Notes: generated by a model from the sequence alone, not told the origin. Shown: positions 36,047-45,882, counted from the first letter of the stretch. The stretch: DNA of 64,000 nt from DATJHM01 sp963777355 (GCA_963777355.1 CAVZQK010000032.1:186001-250000), one strand, 5' to 3'. Translations and numbers: made by a program.

Positions 36047-37066
36047 ATGTCTCAGAGAATTTCTTTGCTTTCGCTACTACAATTGAACGAAGCACAATTG
36101 CAGTATTTACGAGATGTCTCTCCATTGCTAGAAGTTCGGCAACTCCCTCTTTCCGATCCAGACACTCTTTCCACTGTCCTTACCCCTGATGTCGAGATTC
36201 TCTATACACACTTCGGCACTTTTGACTTACACCTGGCTCCCGGCCTGCGTTGGGTTCAACTTGATAGTGCAGGCGTCAATCAATTGCAGACAACCCCTCT
36301 CTGGCAGAGCGATATTACGATCACGACTGCCAATGGCGTCCATACTATTCAAATCGCTGAATATGTATTTTCCGTCATGCTCGCTCATGCTCATCATCTC
36401 CCTCTGGCCCAACATCTGCAACAAAGTTCACAATGGGCAAGCGGAACACTTCTCAATGAGTTTGTTCCGCGCGAATTATGGGGGGCAACACTTGGTATCA
36501 TAGGGTATGGCGCAATTGGCCGCCAGGTTGCACGATTGGCTCACACATTTGGGATGCGTGTCCTGGCAACCAAACGTGCTGATCGCTCACCTGCCTTCGA
36601 CGGCTGGAGCCAGGCAGGGACTGGCGATGCTGATGGCAGTATTCCTGAACACTATTACACAATGGCCGAGCTGCCTATGCTATTGCCTGAGTGCGATATC
36701 CTGGTTTTAGCCCTCCCCTTAACGGAGCAGACTCACCATCTCATTGGCGCAAAAGAACTCGCGCTCTTGCGTTCTCATACCCTCCTAATCAATGTTGGTC
36801 GTGGCCCACTCATCGATCAATCGGCCCTGATCGCTGCTCTTGAAGAACGGCGTCTTGGAGGAGCGGCCCTGGACGTGACCGATCCTGAGCCCCTGCCAAC
36901 TGATAGCCCTCTGTGGCAGCTTGAGAATGTGATTCTTACACCCCACGTTGCTGGTTTAAGTCAGCATTATAATGACCGCATCGTGGCCTTATTTGCGGAT
37001 AATCTCCATCGCTACCTGCATGGTGAACCGCTGTTAAATATTGTACAACGCTCGCTTGGTTATTGA
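36047..37066 (+). CDS. D-isomer-specific 2-hydroxyacid dehydrogenase
   Basis: 339 residues. The NAD fold reads TLGIIGYGAIGRQVARLA; catalytic Arg is in INVGRGPLID, Glu in DVTDPEPLP and His in TPHVAG. It interconverts a 2-oxoacid and a D-2-hydroxyacid in the cytosol. The start at 36047 is set by AGGAGG six bases before it; the longer ORF from 35891 lacks a ribosome site. It is the first gene of a co-directional run of nine, 21 bp before an SDR gene. Confidence 0.9.
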   Translation: MSQRISLLSLLQLNEAQLQYLRDVSPLLEVRQLPLSDPDTLSTVLTPDVEILYTHFGTFDLHLAPGLRWVQLDSAGVNQLQTTPLWQSDITITTANGVHTIQIAEYVFSVMLAHAHHLPLAQHLQQSSQWASGTLLNEFVPRELWGATLGIIGYGAIGRQVARLAHTFGMRVLATKRADRSPAFDGWSQAGTGDADGSIPEHYYTMAELPMLLPECDILVLALPLTEQTHHLIGAKELALLRSHTLLINVGRGPLIDQSALIAALEERRLGGAALDVTDPEPLPTDSPLWQLENVILTPHVAGLSQHYNDRIVALFADNLHRYLHGEPLLNIVQRSLGY

Positions 37067-37087
37067 GAAGAAGAGAGGAGCAGCAGA

Positions 37088-37876
37088 ATGAAAGAACCCT
37101 CTGTAAGAGGTCAAGTCGCGATTGTGACCGGCGCGGGTCAAGGGATCGGACGTTCAATTGCTTTACGGCTGGCTCAGGATGGGATGCATGTCACGGTGGC
37201 CGATATTCGCGGCGACCAGGCTGAAAAGGTTGCAGATGAAATTCGCGATCTTGGACAACGAGCCCTCCCTTTAAAGATTGATGTGACGAAAGCAGACGAG
37301 CGAGAACTTTTATTTGAGGCAACGCTGGCTGAGTTCAAACGTTTTGATGCGCTAGTCAATAACGCCGCGATTCAACGCATCGCCCATCCTCTGGATGTGA
37401 CAGAAGAGCACTGGGATATGATGATGAACGTGAACGCCAAATCCGTCTATTTCAGTTGTCAGATGGCTGTGCGCTTTCTACTTTCTCAGAAGAGCGGACG
37501 GATTGTCAATATCGCTTCGATTGCGGGGAAGATGGCGAGCACAGTCCATCATCCCGTCTACAATGTAAGTAAAGCGGCAGTCATTGCTATCACTAAAACC
37601 TTTGCGGCGACCTATGCAACGCAAGGCATACGGGTGAATGCGATCTGCCCCGGCGTGATCGATACGCCAATGCAAGAAATGATCGACCTTGAGATCTCAC
37701 GTGTTACTGGACAATCGCCTGCCGAGGTGCGTGAAGAGCGCTCTAAACGGGTACCGATGGGCCGTCTTGGGGATAGCGAAGACGTTGCATCCGTTATCTC
37801 TTTCCTGGTCGGGCCAGACTCAAGTTATATGACGGGCCAGTCGATCAATGTTAGCGGTGGTATGATTACCTATTAG
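37088..37876 (+). CDS. SDR-family oxidoreductase
   Basis: 262 residues, classical short-chain dehydrogenase. TGAGQGIGRS is the cofactor motif, NNAAIQ, the active-site Ser in IVNIASIAG, YNVSK, and the C-terminal GQSINVSGG. An acidic residue after strand 2 (TVADIRGD) favours NAD. It probably oxidises a sugar-acid hydroxyl in this operon. GAGGAGCAGCAGA precedes the ATG. Confidence 0.92.
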   Translation: MKEPSVRGQVAIVTGAGQGIGRSIALRLAQDGMHVTVADIRGDQAEKVADEIRDLGQRALPLKIDVTKADERELLFEATLAEFKRFDALVNNAAIQRIAHPLDVTEEHWDMMMNVNAKSVYFSCQMAVRFLLSQKSGRIVNIASIAGKMASTVHHPVYNVSKAAVIAITKTFAATYATQGIRVNAICPGVIDTPMQEMIDLEISRVTGQSPAEVREERSKRVPMGRLGDSEDVASVISFLVGPDSSYMTGQSINVSGGMITY

Positions 37877-37984
37877 CTCACACTCGTCTTTAAGAAGAAA
37901 GCATGTAGTAGCACAATACCACTCATTATTTTTCATAGGAGAACTCTTCTTTTCTCCTAACTTCCTCTATGGAAGGAGGTCTTT

Positions 37985-38887
37985 ATGAAGTCTTCACGTC
38001 CTGTTGTCAAGCCTGGTTCTCTCAATGTGTATGGAGCGCTTCCTATTCCGCATTTCAGTCCTGAGTTACTGCAACTGGTACGCACGGGAACAGTCTACAG
38101 TCTGGCTGTTATGCACTCCGAAGGTATGCTTGTACCTGGTGGCATGGTTCCCTATACGCTCTCCTCACGCATTCGACATGGGGATCTGGAAGAGATCCGA
38201 CCCGCTTCCGCTACGGCAGAGGTGATTACGATGGCTATCCATACCGCAACCCATATTGATGCCCTTTGTCATGTTGGTGAACATCAGAACGCGGAGGGAT
38301 TGCCCGATTCAGACGGTGAGGTGCGTATCTTTGCTGGCGAAGGACAGACGCTCCGTGCGGCAGATTATGGCAATAATACCGGTCAATTGCATATGAGCGT
38401 TGCCGAAATGCCTCCCATCCTCACTCGCGCCGTCTTGCTCGATGTTGCTGGCTATAAAGACGTTCCTATTCTCCCTGTCAATTATGCTATTACGGCTGAA
38501 GATATCGCAGGCACGTTGCAAAAGCAGGAGACGGAGATTACTCCGGGTACTGCCGTTCTGATACGTACTGGCTATTATCAGTATCTTCAGGCCAATGACC
38601 CTGTTTATCGCGATTCTATTGCTGGCCTGGGCTTAGAGGCAGCCCAATATCTTTTCCAGCAGGGCATGATTCTGGCAGGGGCCGATAATATGTCCGTTGA
38701 AGCCCTACCCCCTATGGATCATCCTGTACATCGCTTCCTGATCACCCATCATGGCGTCCCTCACCTGGAAAATCTTTATCTAGAAGAACTGGCTGAGCAG
38801 CGCGTCTACACGTTCCTACTGATTGTTACTCCCTTACGCCTGGTCGGTGCTACCGGTTCATGGGTGCATCCTATCGCAATTGCATAG
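37985..38887 (+). CDS. Cyclase-family (kynurenine formamidase-like) hydrolase
   Basis: 300 residues. The metal-binding signature IHTATHIDALCH matches the family HxGTHxDxxxH with Ala for Gly. SRIRHGD, VLDVAGYKD, PGTAVLIRTGYYQY, GADNMSVEALP and HHGVPHLENLYLEEL complete the fold. Family members hydrolyse amides or lactones such as formylkynurenine and isatin. In this operon a sugar lactone is the likelier substrate (inference). GAAGGAGG is close to the ATG. Confidence 0.85.
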   Translation: MKSSRPVVKPGSLNVYGALPIPHFSPELLQLVRTGTVYSLAVMHSEGMLVPGGMVPYTLSSRIRHGDLEEIRPASATAEVITMAIHTATHIDALCHVGEHQNAEGLPDSDGEVRIFAGEGQTLRAADYGNNTGQLHMSVAEMPPILTRAVLLDVAGYKDVPILPVNYAITAEDIAGTLQKQETEITPGTAVLIRTGYYQYLQANDPVYRDSIAGLGLEAAQYLFQQGMILAGADNMSVEALPPMDHPVHRFLITHHGVPHLENLYLEELAEQRVYTFLLIVTPLRLVGATGSWVHPIAIA

Positions 38888-38901
38888 TATACTCTGACCA
38901 T

Positions 38902-39196
38902 CTTCAGTTGAAAGAGAGAAACTATCCGGCGAGAGCGTAGTAGGCGAAGAGGAGACGGGCAAGCCGATCTGCCCTATACAGATGAGCGTGGTCAGAACAG
39001 TGAACTTTATCCATTCTCGATTGAAGGACGAGAGGTTCTCCCTCCTACAGATGAGCGTGGTCAGGACAGTGAACTTTATCCATTCTCAGTTGAAAGAGAG
39101 AAACCATCCGGCAAGAGCGTAGTAGGCGAAGAGGAGACGGGCAAGCCGATCTGCCCTACAGATGAGCGTGGTCAACTTTGTCCATTCTCGATTGAA
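38902..39196. repeat. Intergenic tandem duplication with REP-like core
   Basis: The 365 bp between the cyclase and ABC genes is largely two copies of a unit of about 185 bp: TTGAAAGAGAGAAA, CGTAGTAGGCGAAGAGGAG, the core GGGCAAGCCGATCTGCCC (38957, 39139), GATGAGCGTGGTCA. The GATGAGCGTGGTCA block also occurs a third time at 39050. There is no gene. Confidence 0.88.
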
Positions 39197-39252
39197 GGAT
39201 GTAGAAGTTCAGATGGTATATTTGCCTTAGGATACAAGATTGGAGAGACTGT

Positions 39253-40752
39253 ATGCAAGCTGCTGCAACGCCGTTGTTGCGTTATCAAAACGTGGTTAAG
39301 CAACTTGGAGGCACCCTGGCGGTTGATCATATCGATCTGGATATAGAGGCGGGTGAGATCCACGCGTTGCTGGGCGCAAATGGAGCAGGGAAGTCAACGT
39401 TGGTGAAGCTCCTTGCCGGTATCCATCAACCGGATCAGGGGGAGATTCTTTTCAAAGGTCAGTCGATCAGTCATGCGGATCGTGATAAGTTACCGATTGC
39501 TTTTATTCACCAGGATCTGGGCCTCTTTGATTGGATGACGGTTGCCGAAAATATTGCTCTGGAACGGGGCTATGCGCGCAAACGCGGCCTTATCGATTGG
39601 AAGCAAATTGAACGCGATGGTACGACGGCCCTGGATATTGTTGGCAGCGATATTCGTCCAGATACGCTGGTATCGAAGTTGACGCGCACTGAAAAATCTA
39701 TTGTCGCTCTTGCGCGCGCCCTCGCCCGGAATGTAGATCTGCTAGTCCTGGATGAGCCAACTTCTAGCCTGCCAGAGGCCGATGTTGCGAAACTTTTTGC
39801 AGTCCTTAGCCGCTTAAGAGCACGAGGCGTGGGCATGATCTATGTCACCCATCGTCTGGATGAGGTGTTTCGCATGGCTAATCGTGTCACTGTCTTACGC
39901 GATGGCCGCAAAGTTGGTAGCGCACCGATTGAGGAGATGACTCCCGAACAATTGGTCCTTCTTATTGTTGGGCAGGTTCCAGCGAAGCTCTTTGTCCAAC
40001 CTTCTTCCCCCGGTGCAGACCTGCTCATAGAAGCGAACGATCTCTGTGTTGGTCCAGCCGGTCCAGTCTCTTTTCACGTTCGCTCAGGCGAAATTCTCGG
40101 CCTCTGTGGTCTGCGCGGTGCAGGTCAGGATCTCATTGGGCGGGCGATTTGTGGTATCGAAGATATCGAATCTGGAACGTTGCACTTGCATGGTTCACCA
40201 CTCTCTTTGCATGGATCTCAGAGCGCTATTGAGCAGGGCATCGCTTTTGTCTCCAGTAAACGCGAGGAGGAGAGCCTGGGTATGACCCTCTCGGTAAAAG
40301 AGAATCTGTTTCTCAATCCTGCCACGCGAGGTCGCAAACTCTTCAAATTGCTCTCCCGCAAAGAAGAGCGGAAACGAGGGAAACGCCTCGTCGATAAATT
40401 TACGATCCGCCCTGGCGATCCTGATAGTCTTGTGAGTACGTTAAGTGGTGGTAATCAGCAAAAGGTAGTGCTGGCTCGCTGGCTAGATAGCGAGGTTCAG
40501 TTGTTGGTAATGGAGGAACCAACGCTGGGCGTGGATGTTGGTGCCAAAGCTGATATCTATACTATGTTGCACCAATCGCTCGCGCAGGGTCATGCCGTGG
40601 TCCTTGTTTCATCTGATCTGGAGGAGGTTGCAGGGGTCTGCAATCGAGCCCTAATTTTCAATCGCGGCCATCTTGTCGGTGAATTGCAGCGTGAAGATCT
40701 CTCAATTGCCAATTTGACCACGCTTGTCACAGGAGCGACCAGTCAACTCTAA
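39253..40752 (+). CDS. Sugar ABC transporter ATP-binding protein (RbsA/XylG type, two ABC domains)
   Basis: 499 residues. In domain 1, Walker A is GANGAGKST and Walker B LLVLDEPTSSL, with a degenerate signature (LTRTEKSIVALARAL). In domain 2, the P-loop is degenerate (GLRGAGQD), the signature LSGGNQQK is canonical and Walker B is LLVMEEPTLGVDVG. The alternating defects are typical of RbsA-like proteins. It powers uptake with the permease and binding protein that follow. TTGGAGAG precedes the ATG. Confidence 0.93.
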   Translation: MQAAATPLLRYQNVVKQLGGTLAVDHIDLDIEAGEIHALLGANGAGKSTLVKLLAGIHQPDQGEILFKGQSISHADRDKLPIAFIHQDLGLFDWMTVAENIALERGYARKRGLIDWKQIERDGTTALDIVGSDIRPDTLVSKLTRTEKSIVALARALARNVDLLVLDEPTSSLPEADVAKLFAVLSRLRARGVGMIYVTHRLDEVFRMANRVTVLRDGRKVGSAPIEEMTPEQLVLLIVGQVPAKLFVQPSSPGADLLIEANDLCVGPAGPVSFHVRSGEILGLCGLRGAGQDLIGRAICGIEDIESGTLHLHGSPLSLHGSQSAIEQGIAFVSSKREEESLGMTLSVKENLFLNPATRGRKLFKLLSRKEERKRGKRLVDKFTIRPGDPDSLVSTLSGGNQQKVVLARWLDSEVQLLVMEEPTLGVDVGAKADIYTMLHQSLAQGHAVVLVSSDLEEVAGVCNRALIFNRGHLVGELQREDLSIANLTTLVTGATSQL

Positions 40753-40785
40753 CGCTTTTGCTATTGCATTTAAAGAGGGCATACT

Positions 40786-41839
40786 ATGAAACCAGAAACG
40801 GTATTGCGGTCATCTGTAAAGAGCGGTGATGCAGTGACTGAACAGGGCCGATCCACCTGGGGCAGTCGCTTACGCATTGGGACGTTGTTGGGCAACCACG
40901 GACTGCTGATTCTTACGATCCTGTTAATTCTGCTTTTTTCGATCATCCAACCAGATACCTTTCCGACACGTTTAACCGCAGTTGCTATTTTGAGTACAGC
41001 GGCCATCACAGCTCTGGCTTCACTCGCACAAATGGTTGTTGGCTCGGTTGGTCAGTTTGACCTCTCCGTTGGCTATACTATTGGTATTACTTCTATTATG
41101 GCAATTGCCTTCCAGACACGTATGCATATGCCCTGGGGTCTGGCTGTACTGCTTGCACTGCTCATCGGTGTGGCAGTTGGCGTTGCCAATGGACTGCTGA
41201 TTTATCGTGCAAAGATCGATTCTTTTATCGCAACACTTGGCATGGGTACGATCATCTATGGTCTCTCTAACTGGTATACCAATGGGCAACAGATCGTTGG
41301 GACATTGCCACAAGGATTTCTGAATATTGGGGAAGCCTACTTTCTCGGTATACCGATTCCTGCATTTTATGTGCTGATTATTGCTGTGATCCTGTGGATC
41401 GCCTTTGAATTTTTGCCTATCGGGCGCTATATGTATGCCCTCGGATCGAACGCACGTGCGGCAGAACTCAATGGCATTCCACGGGGACGCTACGTCATTG
41501 GAGCATTTATGGTGGGCGGCTTTCTCGTCGCTATTGCCGGAGTGGTGCTAGCTTCTCAGCTTCAGGTCGGACAGAGCAACGTTGGTCCCGACTACCTGCT
41601 GCCATCTTTTGTTGGCGCTTTGTTGGGGGCAACGACTGTTCGCCCTGGTCTGTGTGAATGTCTGGGGGACGATGATTGCGGTCCTGTTGTTGGCAATCGG
41701 TGTCTCAGGCATCGAACAATTGGGTGCTGCCTTCTTTGTCAATCCCCTTTTCAATGGTGGTACATTGATTATTGCAGTTGGTCTGGCTGGTTATGCGGTG
41801 CGTCGTCGCCAGCGCGTCAGCAAACTTGCTGGAGACTAA
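40786..41839 (+). pseudogene. Sugar ABC transporter permease (RbsC type), frameshifted
   Basis: About 350 residues of a ribose-type permease with GSVGQFDLSVGYTIGITSI, AKIDSFIATLGMGTIIYGL, GRYMYALGSNARAAELNGI and FVGALLGATTVRPG. The first frame then derails and runs on to 41844 with cysteine-rich nonsense. From the same place another frame reads VNVWGTMIAVLLLAIGVSGI to 41839. One extra base near 41660 explains it. Without this gene the operon could not import its sugar, so sequencing error should be considered first. Confidence 0.85.
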
Positions 41840-41972
41840 GATAGCTCTTAATCATGCTCTTGCTGTCCCTTTCGTGCGTCCACTTATTTCTTCCAGTCTC
41901 AACACGCTCTTGAGTGCTTTGATATTGGACGGCTATCGTCAAATAATTCCCTTTTTTGAACAGGAGAAAACG

Positions 41973-43160
41973 ATGGTTCATCGCAATGTTGCGCTTACCT
42001 GGCACCCACGGTCCTTTTTACTGATCCTGCTCACTGTATTTTCTAGTCTGCTTCTTCTCCTTTCTGCCTGTGGTAGTGCTAGCAACACTGTCAGTGGAGG
42101 TTCTTCGACAACTGCTGCTGCTGCCAGTGATCCTTTTACTTTGCAAGCTAAGGCGTCAATTGCAAAAGCCACCACAGCTGCTACTCAGTGGGATGGCCCA
42201 ACGAGCGGTCCTACCCATCAAGCAGGGAAAACCATTGTCTATGTCTCTTCTGATGAAACAAATGGTGGTTCATCAGGTGTCGGCAAGGCCGTTAGCACAG
42301 CTGCAAGTGCAATAGGTTGGACCTTCAAACTGATCGATGGACGCGGCTCCGTAACTGGTCAGACGGAGGCAATGAATCAGGCCATTGCTTTAAAACCTGC
42401 CGGTATTATTCTAGGTGGTTTTGATGCGAATTCGCAGAAGACACTCATCGAGAAAGCCGGCTCTTTAGGTATCAAGGTTGTAGGTTGGCATGCATCATCC
42501 GCCCCTGGAGCGATCTCTGATCCCCCCGTGTTTACCAATGTGGAGACCGATCCTATTCAGACCGCAAAATTGGCCGCCGATTATGCGATAGCTCAATCAA
42601 ATGGAACTGCGCAGGTTGTTATTTTAACGGACTCCGAGTATTCGATTGCCGTCGCAAAATCTGAGGCTATGCGCGCTGAGATTCTGAAGTGCAAATACTG
42701 CAAAGTTCTGGCCTACGAAGATACCCCTCTGGGCGATGTTGCCTCTCGTATGCCCCCTTTGATGACCTCGCTTGTTCAGCACTATGGTAGCAATCTGACC
42801 TGGATGCTGGGTATCAACGATCTCTACTTCGATTATGCAGTCCCAGCCCTGCGCAATCTGAACATAGATCCCAAAGGGCCTCCCAACTTTGTCTCGGCAG
42901 GTGACGGCAGCGTCTCGGCCTACCAACGTATCCGCTCCGGGCAGTTCCAGGTTGGTACTATTCCTGAGCCTCTCAGCCTACAAGGCTGGGTAGCCGTCGA
43001 TGAACTCAACAGAGCTTTCTCAGGACAGCAACCGAGTGGCTATATAACGGCTGTACACCTTGTTACAGGCAACAATATCAGCGCCGATGGTGGCCCACAG
43101 AACCTTTTCGATCCAGCCAATAACTATCAAAGTCAATACAAAAAAATCTGGGGTGTTTGA
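41973..43160 (+). CDS. Sugar ABC transporter substrate-binding lipoprotein
   Basis: 395 residues. Lipoprotein signal with lipobox LLSACGS, then a Ser/Thr/Ala linker. The periplasmic-binding fold 1 has KTIVYVSSDETNGGSSGVGKAV, GIILGGFDAN, IKVVGWHASS, VVILTDSEYSIA, WMLGINDLYFDYAVP and FVSAGDGS. It is anchored outside the cell and captures the sugar or cyclitol. AGGAG is 8 bp before ATG 41973; the ORF is open further upstream. A hairpin follows the stop codon. Confidence 0.9.
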   Translation: MVHRNVALTWHPRSFLLILLTVFSSLLLLLSACGSASNTVSGGSSTTAAAASDPFTLQAKASIAKATTAATQWDGPTSGPTHQAGKTIVYVSSDETNGGSSGVGKAVSTAASAIGWTFKLIDGRGSVTGQTEAMNQAIALKPAGIILGGFDANSQKTLIEKAGSLGIKVVGWHASSAPGAISDPPVFTNVETDPIQTAKLAADYAIAQSNGTAQVVILTDSEYSIAVAKSEAMRAEILKCKYCKVLAYEDTPLGDVASRMPPLMTSLVQHYGSNLTWMLGINDLYFDYAVPALRNLNIDPKGPPNFVSAGDGSVSAYQRIRSGQFQVGTIPEPLSLQGWVAVDELNRAFSGQQPSGYITAVHLVTGNNISADGGPQNLFDPANNYQSQYKKIWGV

Positions 43161-43242
43161 GGCTATAAGGCCACAGCAACAATGGTATCATGGAAATGTG
43201 CCATTGACTCCAAAGAATGAAGAGTGTTGAAGGCGGATCGTA

Positions 43243-43279
43243 TGAGCCGGGACATGGGATCAGTCCATGCTCCGGCTCA
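43243..43279 (+). other. Intercistronic hairpin after binding-protein gene
   Basis: TGAGCCGG (43243-43250) pairs with CCGGCTCA (43272-43279), with CATGG/CCATG inside. There is no T-run, so it is more likely an mRNA-stabilising or processing hairpin that favours the upstream binding-protein message. Confidence 0.6.
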
Positions 43280-43302
43280 CGGCTCACGAGGAGGAATATT
43301 TT

Positions 43303-44169
43303 ATGCAGGCAAACAGGCAATTGTTGTTTCCTGCCTCAAACTTACAAGCAGGCTATAACCACATCTGCGATCCAACAAATAGTCTCCTGCGCTGGCTCCA
43401 TCTGGGAAGACTCTGGCTTCCAACTGGTAGTCAGCAATGGATGCATAGCACAGGGGAATTTGAGGAGACACTGGTAGTTTTGCATGGTAGTGGGCACGTC
43501 ATGGTTCATGAGAATGAGCAGGACTATGACCTGGGTACACGCCATAGTCCTTTCTCTGATCCCCCGACAATGCTTTATATTCCACCCGATTGTACCTATA
43601 CAGTTATCCCAGATCCAACAGGGATAGATCTTTTGCTTACAGCCGCCCCTGCACAGGCGAGTAATTCAACGCACACGCCTCTGCTATTTCCCGCAGAACA
43701 AGTAGCCCAAACGTATCATGGCACAGGCCGCTGGAAGCGCAAAATTTATCTGGGCACTGTTGGAGACTATCCTATCGAGCGCTTGATGGTCGGCGAAACA
43801 TTGAATGTCCCTGGTGGGTGGACGAGTTTCCCACCCCATAAGCATGATACGCGTGCGGCACCACAAGAGATGCCCTATGAGGAGATTTACTTTTTCCTGC
43901 TTCAACCCGATACTGGCTTTGCCATTCAACGCGTCTATGATGCGCCAGAACATCCACAACCTTTGCATGAGACGTTACTGGTTCATACGGGGGATACAGT
44001 AGTAATCCCGCATGGCTACCATCCCGTTGTGGGTGGACCGGGCTATCAGATGTACTATGTCTGGGTGATGTGCGGTGAACTGGGAGAAGCTCGTATATAC
44101 GGACAAAATACACTTGATCCTGACCATGCCTGGCTCCAGAATGGAGAAGTAGCATCCGCTGAGCAGTGA
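43303..44169 (+). CDS. IolB/KduI-family isomerase (5-deoxy-glucuronate isomerase-like)
   Basis: 288 residues, bicupin of the IolB/KduI family. An N-terminal barrel (EETLVVLHGSGHVMV, PPTMLYIPPDCTYTV) is followed by a C-terminal barrel with the metal-binding FPPHKHDTR and EEIYFFLLQPDTGFAIQRVYD, DTVVIPHGYHPVVGGPGYQMYY. IolB works in inositol breakdown, KduI in uronate breakdown. The C-terminal half is IolB-like, whereas the KduD-like neighbour recalls the uronate path. GAGGAGG precedes the ATG. Confidence 0.85.
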   Translation: MQANRQLLFPASNLQAGYNHICDPTNSLLRWLHLGRLWLPTGSQQWMHSTGEFEETLVVLHGSGHVMVHENEQDYDLGTRHSPFSDPPTMLYIPPDCTYTVIPDPTGIDLLLTAAPAQASNSTHTPLLFPAEQVAQTYHGTGRWKRKIYLGTVGDYPIERLMVGETLNVPGGWTSFPPHKHDTRAAPQEMPYEEIYFFLLQPDTGFAIQRVYDAPEHPQPLHETLLVHTGDTVVIPHGYHPVVGGPGYQMYYVWVMCGELGEARIYGQNTLDPDHAWLQNGEVASAEQ

Positions 44170-44200
44170 TTCATCTCATAGGGTAGGGAGATAAAAATAT

Positions 44201-44962
44201 ATGATCCTTGAGCAATTTCGTCTGGATGGACAGGTTGCCGTGGTTACTGGCGGCAATCGAGGCCTGGGATTAGGCATCGCTGTCGCCCTGTGTGAGGCGG
44301 GGGCCGATATTGTTTCTGTGCAGCGGACTTCTGAGACGGCAGAATTGGCTGAACGTGTGGCACACACGCAACGGCGACTACTCTCTCTGCCTCTTGATCT
44401 TGCAAGCGAGAAGGCTGCTGATGAGGTGCTTGCTCAAACGCTTGCGCATTTTGGCCGCGTTGATATTCTCGTCAATAATGCTGGTATACAGCGACGAGCG
44501 CCTGCTGCTCTCTTTTCCCTGAATGACTGGAATGAGGTTATCGATGTTAATCTCAATGCCGTTTTTACCTTCTGCCAGATTTTTGGGCGCGAGATGATTT
44601 GCCAGGGGCATGGTAAAATTATCAATATCGCCTCGCTCCTTTCTTTTCAGGGTGGCTATACGGTTCCTGCCTACACTGTCAGTAAGCATGGTGTTGCCGG
44701 GTTAACCAAAGCGCTTTGTAACGAATGGGCCAGCCTGGGGGTGAATGTCAATGCCATTGCTCCTGGGTATATGGATACCGAGATGAATAGCGCCTTGCGT
44801 GCCGATACGAGACGAGATCAGGAGATCAGCGCCCGTATTCCGGCCAAACGTTGGGGTACGCCCGAAGATATGGGGGGGCTCGCTGTCTTTCTGGCATCCT
44901 CTGCCTCCGATTATATTCATGGTCAGGTACTGGCTGTAGATGGTGGCTGGATGGCGCGTTAG
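44201..44962 (+). CDS. kduD: SDR oxidoreductase, KduD-like (2-deoxy-gluconate 3-dehydrogenase)
   Basis: 253 residues. FRLDGQVAVVTGGNRGLGLGIA, VSVQRTSE, ILVNNAGIQRR, INIASLLSFQGG, YTVSKHG and WGTPEDMGGLAVFLAS. The FxLxGxVAxVTGGNRGLGxxIA start and the NNAGIQRR motif are close to KduD-type enzymes. It should act on the product of the isomerase 32 bp upstream. The next gene begins 20 bp downstream. Confidence 0.82.
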   Translation: MILEQFRLDGQVAVVTGGNRGLGLGIAVALCEAGADIVSVQRTSETAELAERVAHTQRRLLSLPLDLASEKAADEVLAQTLAHFGRVDILVNNAGIQRRAPAALFSLNDWNEVIDVNLNAVFTFCQIFGREMICQGHGKIINIASLLSFQGGYTVPAYTVSKHGVAGLTKALCNEWASLGVNVNAIAPGYMDTEMNSALRADTRRDQEISARIPAKRWGTPEDMGGLAVFLASSASDYIHGQVLAVDGGWMAR

Positions 44963-44982
44963 CAGAAAGAGGAATCAAGTGT

Positions 44983-45882
44983 ATGGGAGAACGTATCGGT
45001 TTTATTGGTCTGGGTCTGATGGGGCTGCCGATGGCGCGTCATCTCTTGACCGCAGACTATACTCTGACGGTTTTTAATCGGAGCCGCCCTGCCATCGAGA
45101 CTCTGCTTGCCGAAGGGGCGCTTGAAGCCGCTTCTCCACGCCAGGTGGCCGAACAAAGCGATATTGTCATTACCATGTTGCCTGATACTCCAGACGTAGA
45201 GAGCGTGGTATCAGGGCAAAACGGCATTATTGCAGGTGCCCATGCAGGTCTGTTACTCATCGATATGAGCACCATCTCGCCTCTTGCCACACAAGATATG
45301 GCGAAAGAATTACAGTTGCACGCGGTACATATGCTCGATGCGCCTGTAAGTGGCGGTGACATTGGGGCCATCAATGCCACTTTATCTATTATGGTTGGAG
45401 GGGCAGATGAAGATGTTGCCCGTGCCCGGCCAATTCTCTCTGTGCTTGGCAAAACGATCACACATTGTGGTCCCTGCGGCTCCGGTCAGATTGTCAAAGC
45501 GTGTAATCAGGTGGTGGTGGCTTTAATCATTGCCGCCATCTCCGAGGGACTGGTGCTTGGCTCCAAGTCGGGTGTCGATCCCGAAGTGATCTTACAAGTG
45601 CTTGGTGGAGGCCTGGCGCAAAATCGTGTTATGGATCTACGCGGACCCACGATGATACATCATCAATTTAAACCTGGCGGAAAAGCTCAGTTTCACCGCA
45701 AAGATCTCGCCATTGCCTTACAATTAGCCCATGCCTCGAATGTCTCTTTACCTCTCACCGCCATTGTCGACCAGCTTTTTACCACCCTCGTCGCCCGCGA
45801 TCAAGGCGGCCTGGATCATTCAGCTTTGCTCACCGTCCTCGAAACATTGTCCAATCACGATCTTACACTCACAAGCCAGTAG
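44983..45882 (+). CDS. garR: 2-hydroxy-3-oxopropionate reductase / beta-hydroxyacid dehydrogenase (GarR-like)
   Basis: 299 residues. Rossmann motif IGFIGLGLMGLPMARHLL, substrate loop DAPVSGGDIGA, catalytic Lys in GQIVKACNQ, and the C-terminal FRKD-like HRKDLAIALQLA. The family reduces tartronate semialdehyde or oxidises 3-hydroxyisobutyrate. With the preceding genes, a final step of sugar-acid breakdown is likely. Its ATG follows AGAGGA; a longer open frame from 44851 overlaps kduD and is not used. Confidence 0.85.
   Translation: MGERIGFIGLGLMGLPMARHLLTADYTLTVFNRSRPAIETLLAEGALEAASPRQVAEQSDIVITMLPDTPDVESVVSGQNGIIAGAHAGLLLIDMSTISPLATQDMAKELQLHAVHMLDAPVSGGDIGAINATLSIMVGGADEDVARARPILSVLGKTITHCGPCGSGQIVKACNQVVVALIIAAISEGLVLGSKSGVDPEVILQVLGGGLAQNRVMDLRGPTMIHHQFKPGGKAQFHRKDLAIALQLAHASNVSLPLTAIVDQLFTTLVARDQGGLDHSALLTVLETLSNHDLTLTSQ

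Noticed and set aside
40786..41844. Taking the permease ORF to 41844 as the full protein
   Set aside because: The last 60 residues are cysteine-rich nonsense, whereas the family ending is in the neighbouring frame to 41839.
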